Shown here: positions 1-6,643 of the stretch, piece by piece
Position numbering within the stretch: position 1 is the first letter of the stretch
How the letters are laid out: each line of letters starts with the position of its first letter
From: Planktothrix sp. FACHB-1365
GTDB taxonomy: Bacteria; Cyanobacteriota; Cyanobacteriia; Cyanobacteriales; Microcoleaceae
DNA: 64,000 nucleotides
Direction: 5' to 3'
Assembly: GCF_014697575.1 (NCBI RefSeq)
Contig: NZ_JACJSC010000014.1
Coordinates: 1 to 64,000, forward strand
Notes under the pieces: model-generated
What the model was told of the DNA's origin: nothing
Databases searched by the model: none
The model's input: only the letters and a program-made list of their open reading frames with translations
Made by a program: the position numbers and the translations under genes

Positions 1-13
1 AATTTAGAAAAGA

Positions 14-505
14 CTACAGTTGACTCATCAAACTGTTAATCGCTTGATCGGCGTTAGCTTCAGCCTTCTGTAAGCTTTGACCTAACTGTGCGTACTCAGG
101 ACGTAAGGAATGAAGGTATTTTGCGCTAGTGTTTTTATACCCTTGAATCCGGCGTTCATTCCGTCCTTCATTACGTCGGTAGGTTTCATGATGGCGGTTT
201 ATCGCTGTTTGATGATTACCGATTTTTTGCAATTTATCGTAAGCACGTTTAGACGCTTTACGCTTGCGACGGGTATCTTTTTCTAACTCCGTTAATGCGT
301 CAGCCTCTTCCTCTGTGAATGCGCGTGCTTCCTCTACAACGGGTACAGCGCGATAACTTTTCCAGCTACCAGGGGAATCAGGGGTAATAGCGTTAGTTGC
401 AGATTTAGAATGTACAGAATTAGCGTCTAAGTTGGAGTGCTTACCGTCTACGGGTGCAATGTTTCCACTGCCATTAAAATCATTGCCTTTAAAGAATCCT
501 AACAT
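14..505 (-). CDS. Hypothetical protein, 163 aa
   Basis: I do not recognise this family. The protein starts MLGFFKGNDFNGSG, has a low-complexity Ser/Asn/Asp-rich first third, and then a charged, probably helical middle (residues about 60-125) rich in Lys, Arg and Glu. There is no signal peptide or membrane segment. It is the last gene of the minus-strand group 14-1549. A 17-bp near-palindrome at 525-541, just upstream of its ATG, is shared with the promoter of the 87-aa gene at 2486-2749, which suggests its own regulated promoter. The function is unknown. The helical charged composition could fit a DNA-associated or scaffold protein, but that is only inference. Confidence 0.6.
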   Translation of the reverse strand: MLGFFKGNDFNGSGNIAPVDGKHSNLDANSVHSKSATNAITPDSPGSWKSYRAVPVVEEARAFTEEEADALTELEKDTRRKRKASKRAYDKLQKIGNHQTAINRHHETYRRNEGRNERRIQGYKNTSAKYLHSLRPEYAQLGQSLQKAEANADQAINSLMSQL

Positions 506-524
506 TTGTGTAAACCCTTAATGA

Positions 525-541
525 ATGAGTGTTACACTGAT
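525..541. promoter_or_regulatory. Palindromic operator-like site
   Basis: ATGAGTGTTACACTGAT differs at one base from the perfect palindrome at 2782-2798 (8-bp arms, single-base centre). It lies 20 bp upstream of the ATG at 505. The repeated placement next to start codons suggests an operator for one regulator, plausibly the XRE protein at 1687-1914; the link to that protein is inference. Confidence 0.45.
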
Positions 542-565
542 AACTGATAACTTAATCTAAATCAA

Positions 566-703
566 TTAACTTAACCGTTCAACGGTTGTTACGGGGTTAA
601 CCTTTACTTCAATAACTGTATTGAGAAAGTACCCAGCGAGAAAACAGAGTAACGGAATAAACCAGGGGGATAAATAATCGATAATTCCTTTAGGTTTGTT
701 CAT
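566..703 (-). CDS. Small single-pass membrane protein, 45 aa
   Basis: This frame starts with ATG at 703 and reads MNKPKGIIDYLSPWFIPLLC, followed by more hydrophobic residues to about position 31, then a polar tail ending VERLS. The profile is one transmembrane helix (about residues 13-31). A GAGG purine run about 9 bases upstream is a plausible ribosome site. The start overlaps the end of the 77-aa gene at 690-923, as that gene overlaps the 209-aa gene before it, so the three look translationally coupled. I do not recognise the family. Small hydrophobic proteins in accessory elements can be toxins, holins or membrane anchors; nothing here decides between these. Confidence 0.5.
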   Translation of the reverse strand: MNKPKGIIDYLSPWFIPLLCFLAGYFLNTVIEVKVNPVTTVERLS

Positions 704-923
704 TCTGTTGTCCCTCTAAATCCTTAGCTGCTCTGGCTTTTTCTAAAATATCAAGCCAGTCCTGTTCACCGACAAAGTTGTCTAAAATGTCCTCAACATC
801 CCACCGAAACCAGTAGAGAAATTCTCTTTCATTGGGGGGAAGACCATTGAGTGAAAGATAGACAGGAATGTACTCCTCAAAAGCTTTAAATAAACCAGCT
901 TGAGAGCTAAGGTCTTGGTTCAT
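690..923 (-). CDS. Hypothetical protein, 77 aa
   Basis: This is a small acidic protein (MNQDLSSQAGLFKAFEEYIP...) with aromatic-rich stretches such as REFLYWFRWDVEDILDNF and no membrane helix. Its ATG overlaps the TGA of the upstream 209-aa gene by four bases (ATGA), and its own stop overlaps the start of the 45-aa membrane protein. This arrangement strongly implies an operon with coupled translation. I do not recognise the family. The gene is supported by the overlaps on both sides and by the absence of a better frame. Confidence 0.55.
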   Translation of the reverse strand: MNQDLSSQAGLFKAFEEYIPVYLSLNGLPPNEREFLYWFRWDVEDILDNFVGEQDWLDILEKARAAKDLEGQQNEQT

Positions 924-1549
924 GCTACTAACGCCTCTGTTAACATCCGTTCTGACTCTTCTAGTAACCCTAAATAGATAGCTGCGGTATGTTCATCAGG
1001 TGGGTTTTTCTGCATATCAGCAAGAGCGTCTAGGGTGACTCCCTTGTCTACATAACCCGTCATTTTTGCGATTAACTTGTCACGGTATGGGGTAGATGAT
1101 TCTGACGGTTTTTCCTTAACCCAATTACCCAGTTTTTCATCAAAAATTAAGTAACCAGAGTTATCGGGTTTACAAGGGTAAGTAGGGGTAAAGGTGAACG
1201 GAAGGATAGGGGGGTTTTTAGTCGCTGTAATACTTTCAACTTCTACCCAATCACCGTTAATTAAGGTATGAGTAGGGTCAAAGGGTAGCTCTTCCTCAAT
1301 AGTAGACTGATTCACTGTTACACTGATATCAGTTTGACGGGTTTTGATAAAGGTTAAGTATTCTTCTTGTTCTACTCCGTCGTCAATAATCGTTACCTGT
1401 TCTTTAGCGTCAGTTTCAGCAATAATTTGTTCCGTCGCTGCAATAGCTTGTTCCCATGTCGCTTTTTTAGCGAGTGAACCGTAGGCGCGTACATCATCAG
1501 AGGTTAACCCCAATTCAGTCGCTTTAGCTTTGAGTTCTGCAAGTGTCAT
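920..1549 (-). CDS. SAP-like N-terminal domain protein, 209 aa
   Basis: The first 40 residues (LAELKAKATELGLTSDDVRA, then YGSLAKKATW) match the pattern of a SAP or Rho-N-like helix-extended-loop-helix: Leu at regular spacing, LGL turn, then Gly-Lys-Trp. These folds usually bind DNA or RNA. The rest is acidic with no clear domain, including a proline-rich stretch near residues 110-128 (PPILPFTFTPTYP). It is the first gene of the overlapping minus-strand group and faces the XRE regulator across a 137-bp divergent gap. A nucleic-acid role is inference from the N-terminal pattern only. Confidence 0.6.
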   Translation of the reverse strand: MTLAELKAKATELGLTSDDVRAYGSLAKKATWEQAIAATEQIIAETDAKEQVTIIDDGVEQEEYLTFIKTRQTDISVTVNQSTIEEELPFDPTHTLINGDWVEVESITATKNPPILPFTFTPTYPCKPDNSGYLIFDEKLGNWVKEKPSESSTPYRDKLIAKMTGYVDKGVTLDALADMQKNPPDEHTAAIYLGLLEESERMLTEALVA

Positions 1550-1585
1550 AATATTTTGTGACTCCTATGTATATGGGTGTCGTGG

Positions 1586-1623
1586 GGTAAGCGTTTAAGG
1601 TTGGTAGCCGTCCGACGCTTACC
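1586..1623. promoter_or_regulatory. Inverted repeat between divergent genes
   Basis: GGTAAGCGT at 1586-1594 pairs perfectly with ACGCTTACC at 1615-1623, leaving a 20-base loop. It lies in the gap between the minus-strand operon starting at 1549 and the XRE regulator at 1687. There is no following T-run, so an operator or an RNA leader hairpin is more likely than a terminator. Confidence 0.4.
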
Positions 1624-1686
1624 TTTGCTTTGTACTCCCACATCATGCCATAATGATTGTGCAGAATGCAAGGTTTAATGTGACAA

Positions 1687-1914
1687 ATGACTATTACAAT
1701 TTGTAAATTGATTAGATGGAAGTTAAGGGAAGTCATGGCTAGACAACGGGTATCCATCCGTCAACTAGCTGAATTGACGGGTTTACACAGGAATACTGTT
1801 GCCCAATTAAGAGGTGCTGACACATTGCCGGGGTTGAGTCAGGGAACACTAGAGGCACTATGTAAAGCGTTAGGGTGTACTCCCTTTGAACTGATAGAGT
1901 ATGACCCCGATTAA
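1687..1914 (+). CDS. XRE/Cro-type helix-turn-helix regulator, 75 aa
   Basis: A compact HTH_XRE domain fills the protein: SIRQLAELTGLHRNTVAQLR gives helix 2, turn and recognition helix, and TLEALCKALGCTPFELIEY is the typical C-terminal half of this cyanobacterial single-domain family. Homologues often begin close to the IRWKLREVMAR segment, so an in-frame TTG at 1708 is an alternative start to the ATG used here. No clear ribosome site precedes either. The gene is divergent from the 920-1549 operon and is followed by a terminator at 1935-1970. It is the obvious candidate regulator of the accessory segment; its targets are unproven. Confidence 0.8.
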   Translation: MTITICKLIRWKLREVMARQRVSIRQLAELTGLHRNTVAQLRGADTLPGLSQGTLEALCKALGCTPFELIEYDPD

Positions 1915-1934
1915 CCACTCACCCCAAAACACTA

Positions 1935-1970
1935 AAACCCACTGACTAACAATCGGTGGGTTATTTTTAT
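1935..1970 (+). terminator. Rho-independent terminator after XRE gene
   Basis: A stem of AACCCAC (1936-1942) with GTGGGTT (1956-1962) is followed by ATTTTTAT. It sits about 20 bases after the stop of the XRE regulator. Confidence 0.65.
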
Positions 1971-1987
1971 CTCTATTTACACGGTAG

Positions 1988-2425
1988 GTTGTGCAAGGGG
2001 GTTGTGTAAGGGTAAAACTATTACCTTGTAAGGGTTACAGGCATTTTAACGCTAAAACTAGATAGGGGGTTGTGTAAGGGGGTTGTGTAAACCTCTAATC
2101 CTTATATATCAATACTTTCACCATTCCTTACACAGCCTACACAGCTAATTTGCTAAAAAAATATTATTTTCATTACCTATAGGTTACCTATGTCCAGTCA
2201 GGACTACCCAATAGATACCCTTACCCGTTTTTCAAAAGTTTTAGGGAAAAATGATGTGTAAGCTGTGTAAGCCATGCTAAAACCCCTACTCTGTAACGCT
2301 TTGAACCTTACACAACCCCCTTACACAACCCCTACTTATCTGTTGATGGTTAAATGTCTTAAAACCTATACACAGTAAGACTTCTGACGCTTACACAACC
2401 CTTGCGCGGTATTTTACACAACCCC
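1988..2425. repeat. Symmetric iteron-like array of TTGTGTAAG motifs
   Basis: This gene-free stretch carries four plus-oriented copies of (G)GTTGTGTAAG or close variants at about 1988-1997, 2000-2010, 2068-2078 and 2081-2090. Four minus-oriented copies (CTTACACAACC) sit at about 2307-2317, 2320-2330, 2390-2400 and 2414-2423. Related TTACACAGCC-TACACAGC (2128-2145) and TGTGTAAGC-TGTGTAAGCC (2255-2272) lie inside, also in opposing orientation. A 10-bp palindrome ACCTATAGGT is near the centre (2175-2184). The opposed blocks around an AT-rich core resemble replication-origin iterons or multi-operator control regions. No replication initiator gene is visible nearby. Confidence 0.6.
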
Positions 2426-2430
2426 CTTAA

Positions 2431-2461
2431 TAAAAAACCACTGACGTTAAACCAGTGGGTT
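2431..2461 (-). terminator. Terminator of the 87-aa gene
   Basis: CCACTG (2438-2443) pairs with CAGTGG (2453-2458). On the minus strand the stem is followed by TTTTTTA. It lies 25 bases beyond the stop of the minus-strand gene ending at 2486. Confidence 0.55.
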
Positions 2462-2485
2462 GAGTGATGGGTTTTAACTTTAGGG

Positions 2486-2749
2486 TTAACCCTTTGTCAG
2501 TATCTCTAGTACCTTTTTAATTTCCGTTTTGATAGCACCCCCTTTGTTGGCAGGTAGGGTTAACGCTTGAGTTAGTGTCTCTATAACATCGTCTAAATCG
2601 GTAGAGTGATCGCCATCCCCCTTGTCCAATTTATGAGCATAGGTTAAGACATCATCTGCTATAGGTTCAGGTAGTCGGTAGGGTCTCACTGGTTTATTAA
2701 TCCATTTTGGTTGGCTTAACCCTTGAGTATTAGGATTATAGTTAGGCAT
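2486..2749 (-). CDS. Hypothetical protein, 87 aa
   Basis: The protein begins MPNYNPNTQGLSQPKW and contains a KPVRPYRLPEPIADDVLTYA segment followed by two predicted helices to the end. Many small cyanobacterial proteins start with an NPNT-GL pattern and carry a short RLPE-type segment, sometimes a ribbon-helix-helix, but I cannot place this one firmly. A TATACT -10-like box (2801-2806, minus) is overlapped by a perfect 17-bp palindrome immediately downstream, so transcription is probably repressor-controlled. A terminator follows at 2431-2461, making it a monocistronic unit. Confidence 0.55.
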   Translation of the reverse strand: MPNYNPNTQGLSQPKWINKPVRPYRLPEPIADDVLTYAHKLDKGDGDHSTDLDDVIETLTQALTLPANKGGAIKTEIKKVLEILTKG

Positions 2750-2781
2750 ATAATTATTCCCTGTTTAGTGTTGACTGTTCT

Positions 2782-2806
2782 ATCAGTGTAACACTGATTC
2801 AGTATA
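2782..2806 (-). promoter_or_regulatory. Promoter -10 with overlapping palindromic operator
   Basis: On the minus strand TATACT (2801-2806) is followed by the perfect palindrome ATCAGTGTTACACTGAT (2782-2798), which would cover the transcription start of the 87-aa gene. The same palindrome with one mismatch is at 525-541, and a looser version (ACTGTTACACTGAT core) lies inside the 209-aa gene around 1312-1327. Confidence 0.5.
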
Positions 2807-2848
2807 ATAAGCTATTTAGTTTGTTTTTTCTGTTTTGTGATTCCTATT

Positions 2849-2882
2849 TTCGTTAAACGAAAATCGTTTAACGAATTTTTTT
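2849..2882 (+). terminator. Perfect 12-bp palindrome with T-run
   Basis: TTCGTTAAACGA (2849-2860) and TCGTTTAACGAA (2864-2875) form a perfect hairpin with a 3-base loop, followed by seven T residues on the plus strand. It has the form of an intrinsic terminator, yet no plus-strand gene is seen directly upstream. It may end a transcript from the array region, or be a protein-binding palindrome. Confidence 0.45.
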
Positions 2883-2937
2883 ATTATCTATCCTTTAGCA
2901 TCTCAAACTTATCCGTAACCAGTCCTTATAGCTACCG

Positions 2938-3119
2938 CTATAATGCCTTACCCTTACTGTGTACCCATACTAAGTATTCAATCGTTTCACTCATACCGTT
3001 CCGTACTGACTCAGGTACTCCCGTGTAGACTTGCTTAAGCTTAATGTAGTCCTTATCTTCTCATCATCTCCCGCGTACCGCTTAACCCTACCCTTCTCTA
3101 AGTTGTCTAACTTATCCAT
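2938..3119 (-). pseudogene. Frameshifted small protein, possible ribbon-helix-helix type
   Basis: From ATG at 3119 the minus strand reads MDKLDNLEKGRVKRYAGDDE and then KIRTTLSLSKSTREYLSQYG-TV, with a stop at 2991-2993. An overlapping frame starting at ATG 2994 reads MSETIEYLVWVHSKGKAL and stops at 2938. Joined by a one-base shift, the two parts give a plausible small DNA-binding-like protein (beta strand RTTLSLS, then two helices). Either it is a broken gene, or the GTATGA overlap is a coupled pair. No strong ribosome site is seen, so confidence is low. Confidence 0.35.
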
Positions 3120-3288
3120 AATTTTTGACTGCCATCAAAAAATTTTACTTAGCTCCAATTGTATGCACAAAGGGAAGTAAACCTAAAAGTTAGCAGGCAA
3201 GGTAAGGGAATAGTAGGGGTTAATCCTTAGTACAGAACGCTACTCAAAAGACTCTATAATTATTTATAAATGAGTAACTATTGAGTAA

Positions 3289-3326
3289 CTCAGTTGGTAG
3301 AGCGGTTCACTCGTAATGAACAGGTC
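3289..3326 (+). repeat. Inverted 38-bp copy of internal tRNA-Thr sequence
   Basis: Bases 3289-3326 are identical, in opposite orientation, to 3399-3436 of the intact tRNA gene. The copy covers the D-arm, anticodon arm and variable region. The flanks do not continue as a tRNA: no acceptor stem and no TTCAA T-loop, although a degenerate GATACAGCAAGC follows. It could be an attachment-site remnant of a tRNA-targeting element or a decayed tRNA. The inverted rather than direct orientation is unusual for paired att sites. Confidence 0.6.
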
Positions 3327-3374
3327 AAGGTGAAAGGCTGATACAGCAAGCATCATAGGTTAATAAATTTGAAA

Positions 3375-3446
3375 GCTGCTTATCGGACTTGAACCGACGA
3401 CCTGTTCATTACGAGTGAACCGCTCTACCAACTGAGCTAAAGCAGC
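3375..3446 (-). tRNA. tRNA-Thr (anticodon CGU)
   Basis: The minus strand folds as a complete 72-base cloverleaf: acceptor GCTGCTT/AAGCAGC, D-arm GCTC-AGTTGGTA-GAGC, anticodon arm GTTCA-CTCGTAA-TGAAC, variable AGGTC and T-arm with loop TTCAAGT. The anticodon is CGT, reading ACG (Thr). CCA is not encoded. It borders the accessory segment on its left. Confidence 0.95.
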
Positions 3447-3538
3447 AAAAAAGCAATATTCAGTACAATAGTACATTATAGCAAAACTTAATCTCAACTG
3501 TCAAGTTTTTTCAGGCAAACCAGAGAAACTTAATTTTT

Positions 3539-6500
3539 TCAACTTCTCCCTAACTGCCGCAACCACCGCCAAAAACGACGAATTTGCAAGTTTAACCAAT
3601 GCAAAAAACCCTGAGATTGAGGGGCAGACAAGGGAGACGGTGAGGTTAATTGTTGAATAGCATTATCGCAATCTTGCACATCGGCATCAAGTCCCAGATT
3701 TTGATACAATTCACGGGCATTTCGATAAGCACCCAGAGCATCTTCAGTTCTGTTAATTTTACCCAAAGCAAACCCTAAGTTAGCCCAGAAAATAGCTTGA
3801 TATTGAGGATTTTCTAATTGAATCGCTAAAGCTTGCTGATAATACTGAATTGCCGTCTGATAGTTTTCTAAATTTTTATAGGCTCCCCCTAAATTATTGA
3901 GAGAGATTGCCTCACCCATTTTATAGTCGATTTCCTGTGCAATTTCTAACGATTGCTGATAGAAATCGATTGCCCGTTGGTATTGCCCTAATGAATCGTA
4001 AGCATTGCCCAAACCTCCCAGAGAGTTAGCAACGCCACTGCGATCGCCGATTTCCTGTGCAATTTCTAAGGATTGCTGATGGAAATCGATTGCTTGTTGG
4101 TATTGCCCTAATGAATTGTAAGCATTGCCCAAACCTTGCAGAGAGGTAGCAACGCCACGGCGATCACCGATTTCCTGTGCAATTTCTAACGATTGCTGAT
4201 GGAAATCAATTGCTTGTTGGTATTGCCCTAATGAATTGTAAGCATTGCCCAAACCTTGCAGAGAGGCAGCAACACCACTGCGATCGCCGATTTCCTGTGC
4301 AATTTCTAACGATTGCTGATGGAAATCGATTGCTTGTTGGTATTGCCCTAATGAATTGTAAGCAGTGCCCAAATTCCCCAGAGAGGTAGCAACGCCACTG
4401 CAATCGCCGATTTCCTGTGCAATTTCTAACGATTGCTGATAGAAATCGATTGCTTGTTGGTATTGCCCTAATGAATTGTAAGCAGTGCCCAAATTCCCCA
4501 GAGAGGCAGCAACGCCACTGCAATCGCCGATTTCCTGTTGAATTTCTAACGATTGCTGATGGAAATCGATTGCTTGTTGGTATTGCCCTAATGAATCGTA
4601 AGCATTGCCCAAATTGTTCAGAGAGGCAGCAACGCCACTGCGATCGCCGATTTCCTGTGCAATTTCTAAGGATTGCTGATAGAAATCGAGTGCTTGTTGG
4701 TATTGCCCTAATGAATTGTAAGCAATGCCCAAACCTCCCAGAGAGTTAGCAACGCCACTGCGATTGCCGATTTCCTGTGCAATTTCTAACCATTGCTGAT
4801 AGAAATCGATTGCCCGTTGGTATTGCCCTAATGAATAGTAAGCATTGCCCAAACCTCCCAGAGAGGTAGCAACGCCACGGCGATTGCCGATTTCCTGTGC
4901 AATTTCTAACGATTGCTGATAGAAATTGATTGCTTGTTGGTATTGCCCTAATGAATTGTAAGCATTGCCCAAATTCCCCAGAGAGGCAGCAACGCCACTG
5001 CGATCGCCGATTTCCTGTTTAATTTCTAACGATTGCTGATGGAAATCAATTGCCCGTTGGTATTGCCCTAATGAAAGGTAAGCATTGCCCAAACCTCCCA
5101 GAGAGGTAGCAACGCCACGGCGATTGCCGATTTCCTGTGCAATTTCTAACGATTGCTGATAGAAATTGATTGCTTGTTGGTATTGCCCTAATGAATTGTA
5201 AGCATTGCCCAAAGATGTTAAAGCTGTACCAAATTGCCAGTTTTCATACTCGCCTTCAGGTTGCCAATTTTCAACTAACTGATGATACAACTCAACGCGA
5301 GTTGAATTATAACCGCTTAGATCCAAAAAGCTATCAACATCATCATCACCAAGGGTATTAAATGCTAAAGGATATTGCCCTAACTGACAGCGATGATAAA
5401 AAATCTGCAAATACTCATTCACATCATCTAGGGTTTGCCATTGCTGCCGAGGTTTTAAGCAATTTAGATAATAGTAAATTGCCTCTAAATGGGCTGGGGT
5501 TTGTTCTCCGGCTTTATGCTTTAAATACGCTAAAATCACAGGTTGAAAACTCCAGAGACGGTTCTCGCTTTCTAATAACCAAGATCGCCTGACCAACTGC
5601 CGCAAATCTTGCTGAATTTCTGCCGCCGTTTTCTCCAACCCCGACACCGCCAATGCTATCTCGGCATCAAACTCACCCCGCAATATTGTCACGACCGTTA
5701 ACAGGGTTTTCAATTGTTCACTTAAACGCTGATAACTCACATCCAAAACCGCTACAATTCCCACTTCCCTTTGGCGGTGATTTCCCTTAACATCGGGATG
5801 GGTGAGTAACTGCTGTAAATTCTTTAATCCTAATTCTGTTAATCGTTCTAACCGAGGATTTTGGGGCGAATCATCTATTAGCAAATCCGCCACTAACCGC
5901 AATAACAACGGATACCCGTCAACTAATCGGGAAAATGCCTTTAATTCTTCTGGATTATTTTTGATTCCCTTCCCGTGCAAAAACGCTGCCCCTTCCGTTT
6001 CCTCAAAACCTTCTAAAGATATCCAATGATTAAACCCCCGAATATTCGGACGTTCCCGCGTTGTAACAACGATCGCACTCTCGCTTCTTTTGTTCGTCCA
6101 ACTTCTAAAAAACTCATCATAAAAACTACCAATTACAAACTCATTCTCCTGTAACAAGGTTTCTAAATTGTCAAACACTAATAAACATTTCGTTTGCTGT
6201 AAACAACTAATTAACGCTTGAACCAACTCCGTTTCCTGTTGAGGAATTGGAAAATTAAAATACTCTAAAACCTTTCGCGCCACTTCGGTAAAAATTGCCC
6301 CCGTACTCACATCCGCCCAATAGCCGCAATATTCTGTTTTTAATTCATCAAATACCTTCTCGGCTAAACTGGTTTTTCCTAACCCTCCCGTTCCCTCAAT
6401 TCCCATTAAGGTAATCTCTGGATCTCGTATCCAGTTTTTTAATTGTTCAATCTCTTTTTCTCGCCCCTGCCAATAGGCACAAACCCCGCTAAAATTGCCT

Positions 6501-6643
6501 CCAATTAATACCCCAAATCGGGGTTTAGTGTTGAGAATTTCCTTAATTTGATCAATATCTTCGCTAATTTCCCCTAACCGTTCATTAACTCCCGAAAACC
6601 CGGCTCGAATTTCCGCTAAAATCTCCTGTTTTGCCGCTTCCAA
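3539..6643 (-). CDS. NB-ARC/STAND NTPase with 12-13 TPR repeats
   Basis: The N-terminus has a short coiled region, then a GREKEI entry motif (60-65), Walker A GIEGTGGLGKTS (81-92), Walker B CLLVFDNL (153-160), a TTRERP sensor-type motif (194-199) and GYPLLL (243-248), the NB-ARC order. Residues from about 470 form 12-13 TPR units of 40 residues (LGNAYNSLGQYQQAIDFYQQ pattern). The units are so alike that the DNA is a 120-bp tandem array (about 3860-5220). The tail is basic and Trp-rich. STAND proteins are ligand-sensing switches, several of them antiviral. Start codon overlaps the upstream 124-aa membrane protein by 28 bp. The ligand and effector are unknown. Confidence 0.85.
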   Translation of the reverse strand: MEAAKQEILAEIRAGFSGVNERLGEISEDIDQIKEILNTKPRFGVLIGGNFSGVCAYWQGREKEIEQLKNWIRDPEITLMGIEGTGGLGKTSLAEKVFDELKTEYCGYWADVSTGAIFTEVARKVLEYFNFPIPQQETELVQALISCLQQTKCLLVFDNLETLLQENEFVIGSFYDEFFRSWTNKRSESAIVVTTRERPNIRGFNHWISLEGFEETEGAAFLHGKGIKNNPEELKAFSRLVDGYPLLLRLVADLLIDDSPQNPRLERLTELGLKNLQQLLTHPDVKGNHRQREVGIVAVLDVSYQRLSEQLKTLLTVVTILRGEFDAEIALAVSGLEKTAAEIQQDLRQLVRRSWLLESENRLWSFQPVILAYLKHKAGEQTPAHLEAIYYYLNCLKPRQQWQTLDDVNEYLQIFYHRCQLGQYPLAFNTLGDDDVDSFLDLSGYNSTRVELYHQLVENWQPEGEYENWQFGTALTSLGNAYNSLGQYQQAINFYQQSLEIAQEIGNRRGVATSLGGLGNAYLSLGQYQRAIDFHQQSLEIKQEIGDRSGVAASLGNLGNAYNSLGQYQQAINFYQQSLEIAQEIGNRRGVATSLGGLGNAYYSLGQYQRAIDFYQQWLEIAQEIGNRSGVANSLGGLGIAYNSLGQYQQALDFYQQSLEIAQEIGDRSGVAASLNNLGNAYDSLGQYQQAIDFHQQSLEIQQEIGDCSGVAASLGNLGTAYNSLGQYQQAIDFYQQSLEIAQEIGDCSGVATSLGNLGTAYNSLGQYQQAIDFHQQSLEIAQEIGDRSGVAASLQGLGNAYNSLGQYQQAIDFHQQSLEIAQEIGDRRGVATSLQGLGNAYNSLGQYQQAIDFHQQSLEIAQEIGDRSGVANSLGGLGNAYDSLGQYQRAIDFYQQSLEIAQEIDYKMGEAISLNNLGGAYKNLENYQTAIQYYQQALAIQLENPQYQAIFWANLGFALGKINRTEDALGAYRNARELYQNLGLDADVQDCDNAIQQLTSPSPLSAPQSQGFLHWLNLQIRRFWRWLRQLGRS

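Noticed and set aside
1524-1757. Minus-strand 77-codon frame over the divergent gap
   Set aside because: It covers the XRE gene start and the inverted repeat, and has no recognisable sequence. The XRE gene on the other strand is much better supported.
1988-2425. CRISPR array
   Set aside because: The motifs are only 9-11 bp, irregularly spaced and in two orientations, without uniform spacers or cas genes.
2837-3028. Plus-strand 63-codon frame
   Set aside because: It starts in the palindrome region, crosses its T-run and has no family-like sequence. The minus strand here has a more plausible small protein.
3289-3350. A second tRNA gene on the plus strand
   Set aside because: The D- and anticodon arms are perfect, but there is no acceptor stem and no T-loop. 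It is a fragment, not a tRNA.
4177-4749. Plus- and minus-strand open frames within the TPR array
   Set aside because: These repeat with the 120-bp period and encode no family-like sequence; they are antisense or shifted shadows of the TPR gene.
3860-5220. CRISPR-like or satellite repeat array
   Set aside because: The 120-bp period is exactly three times the 40-residue TPR period, and the minus frame is open throughout. It is a coding repeat.
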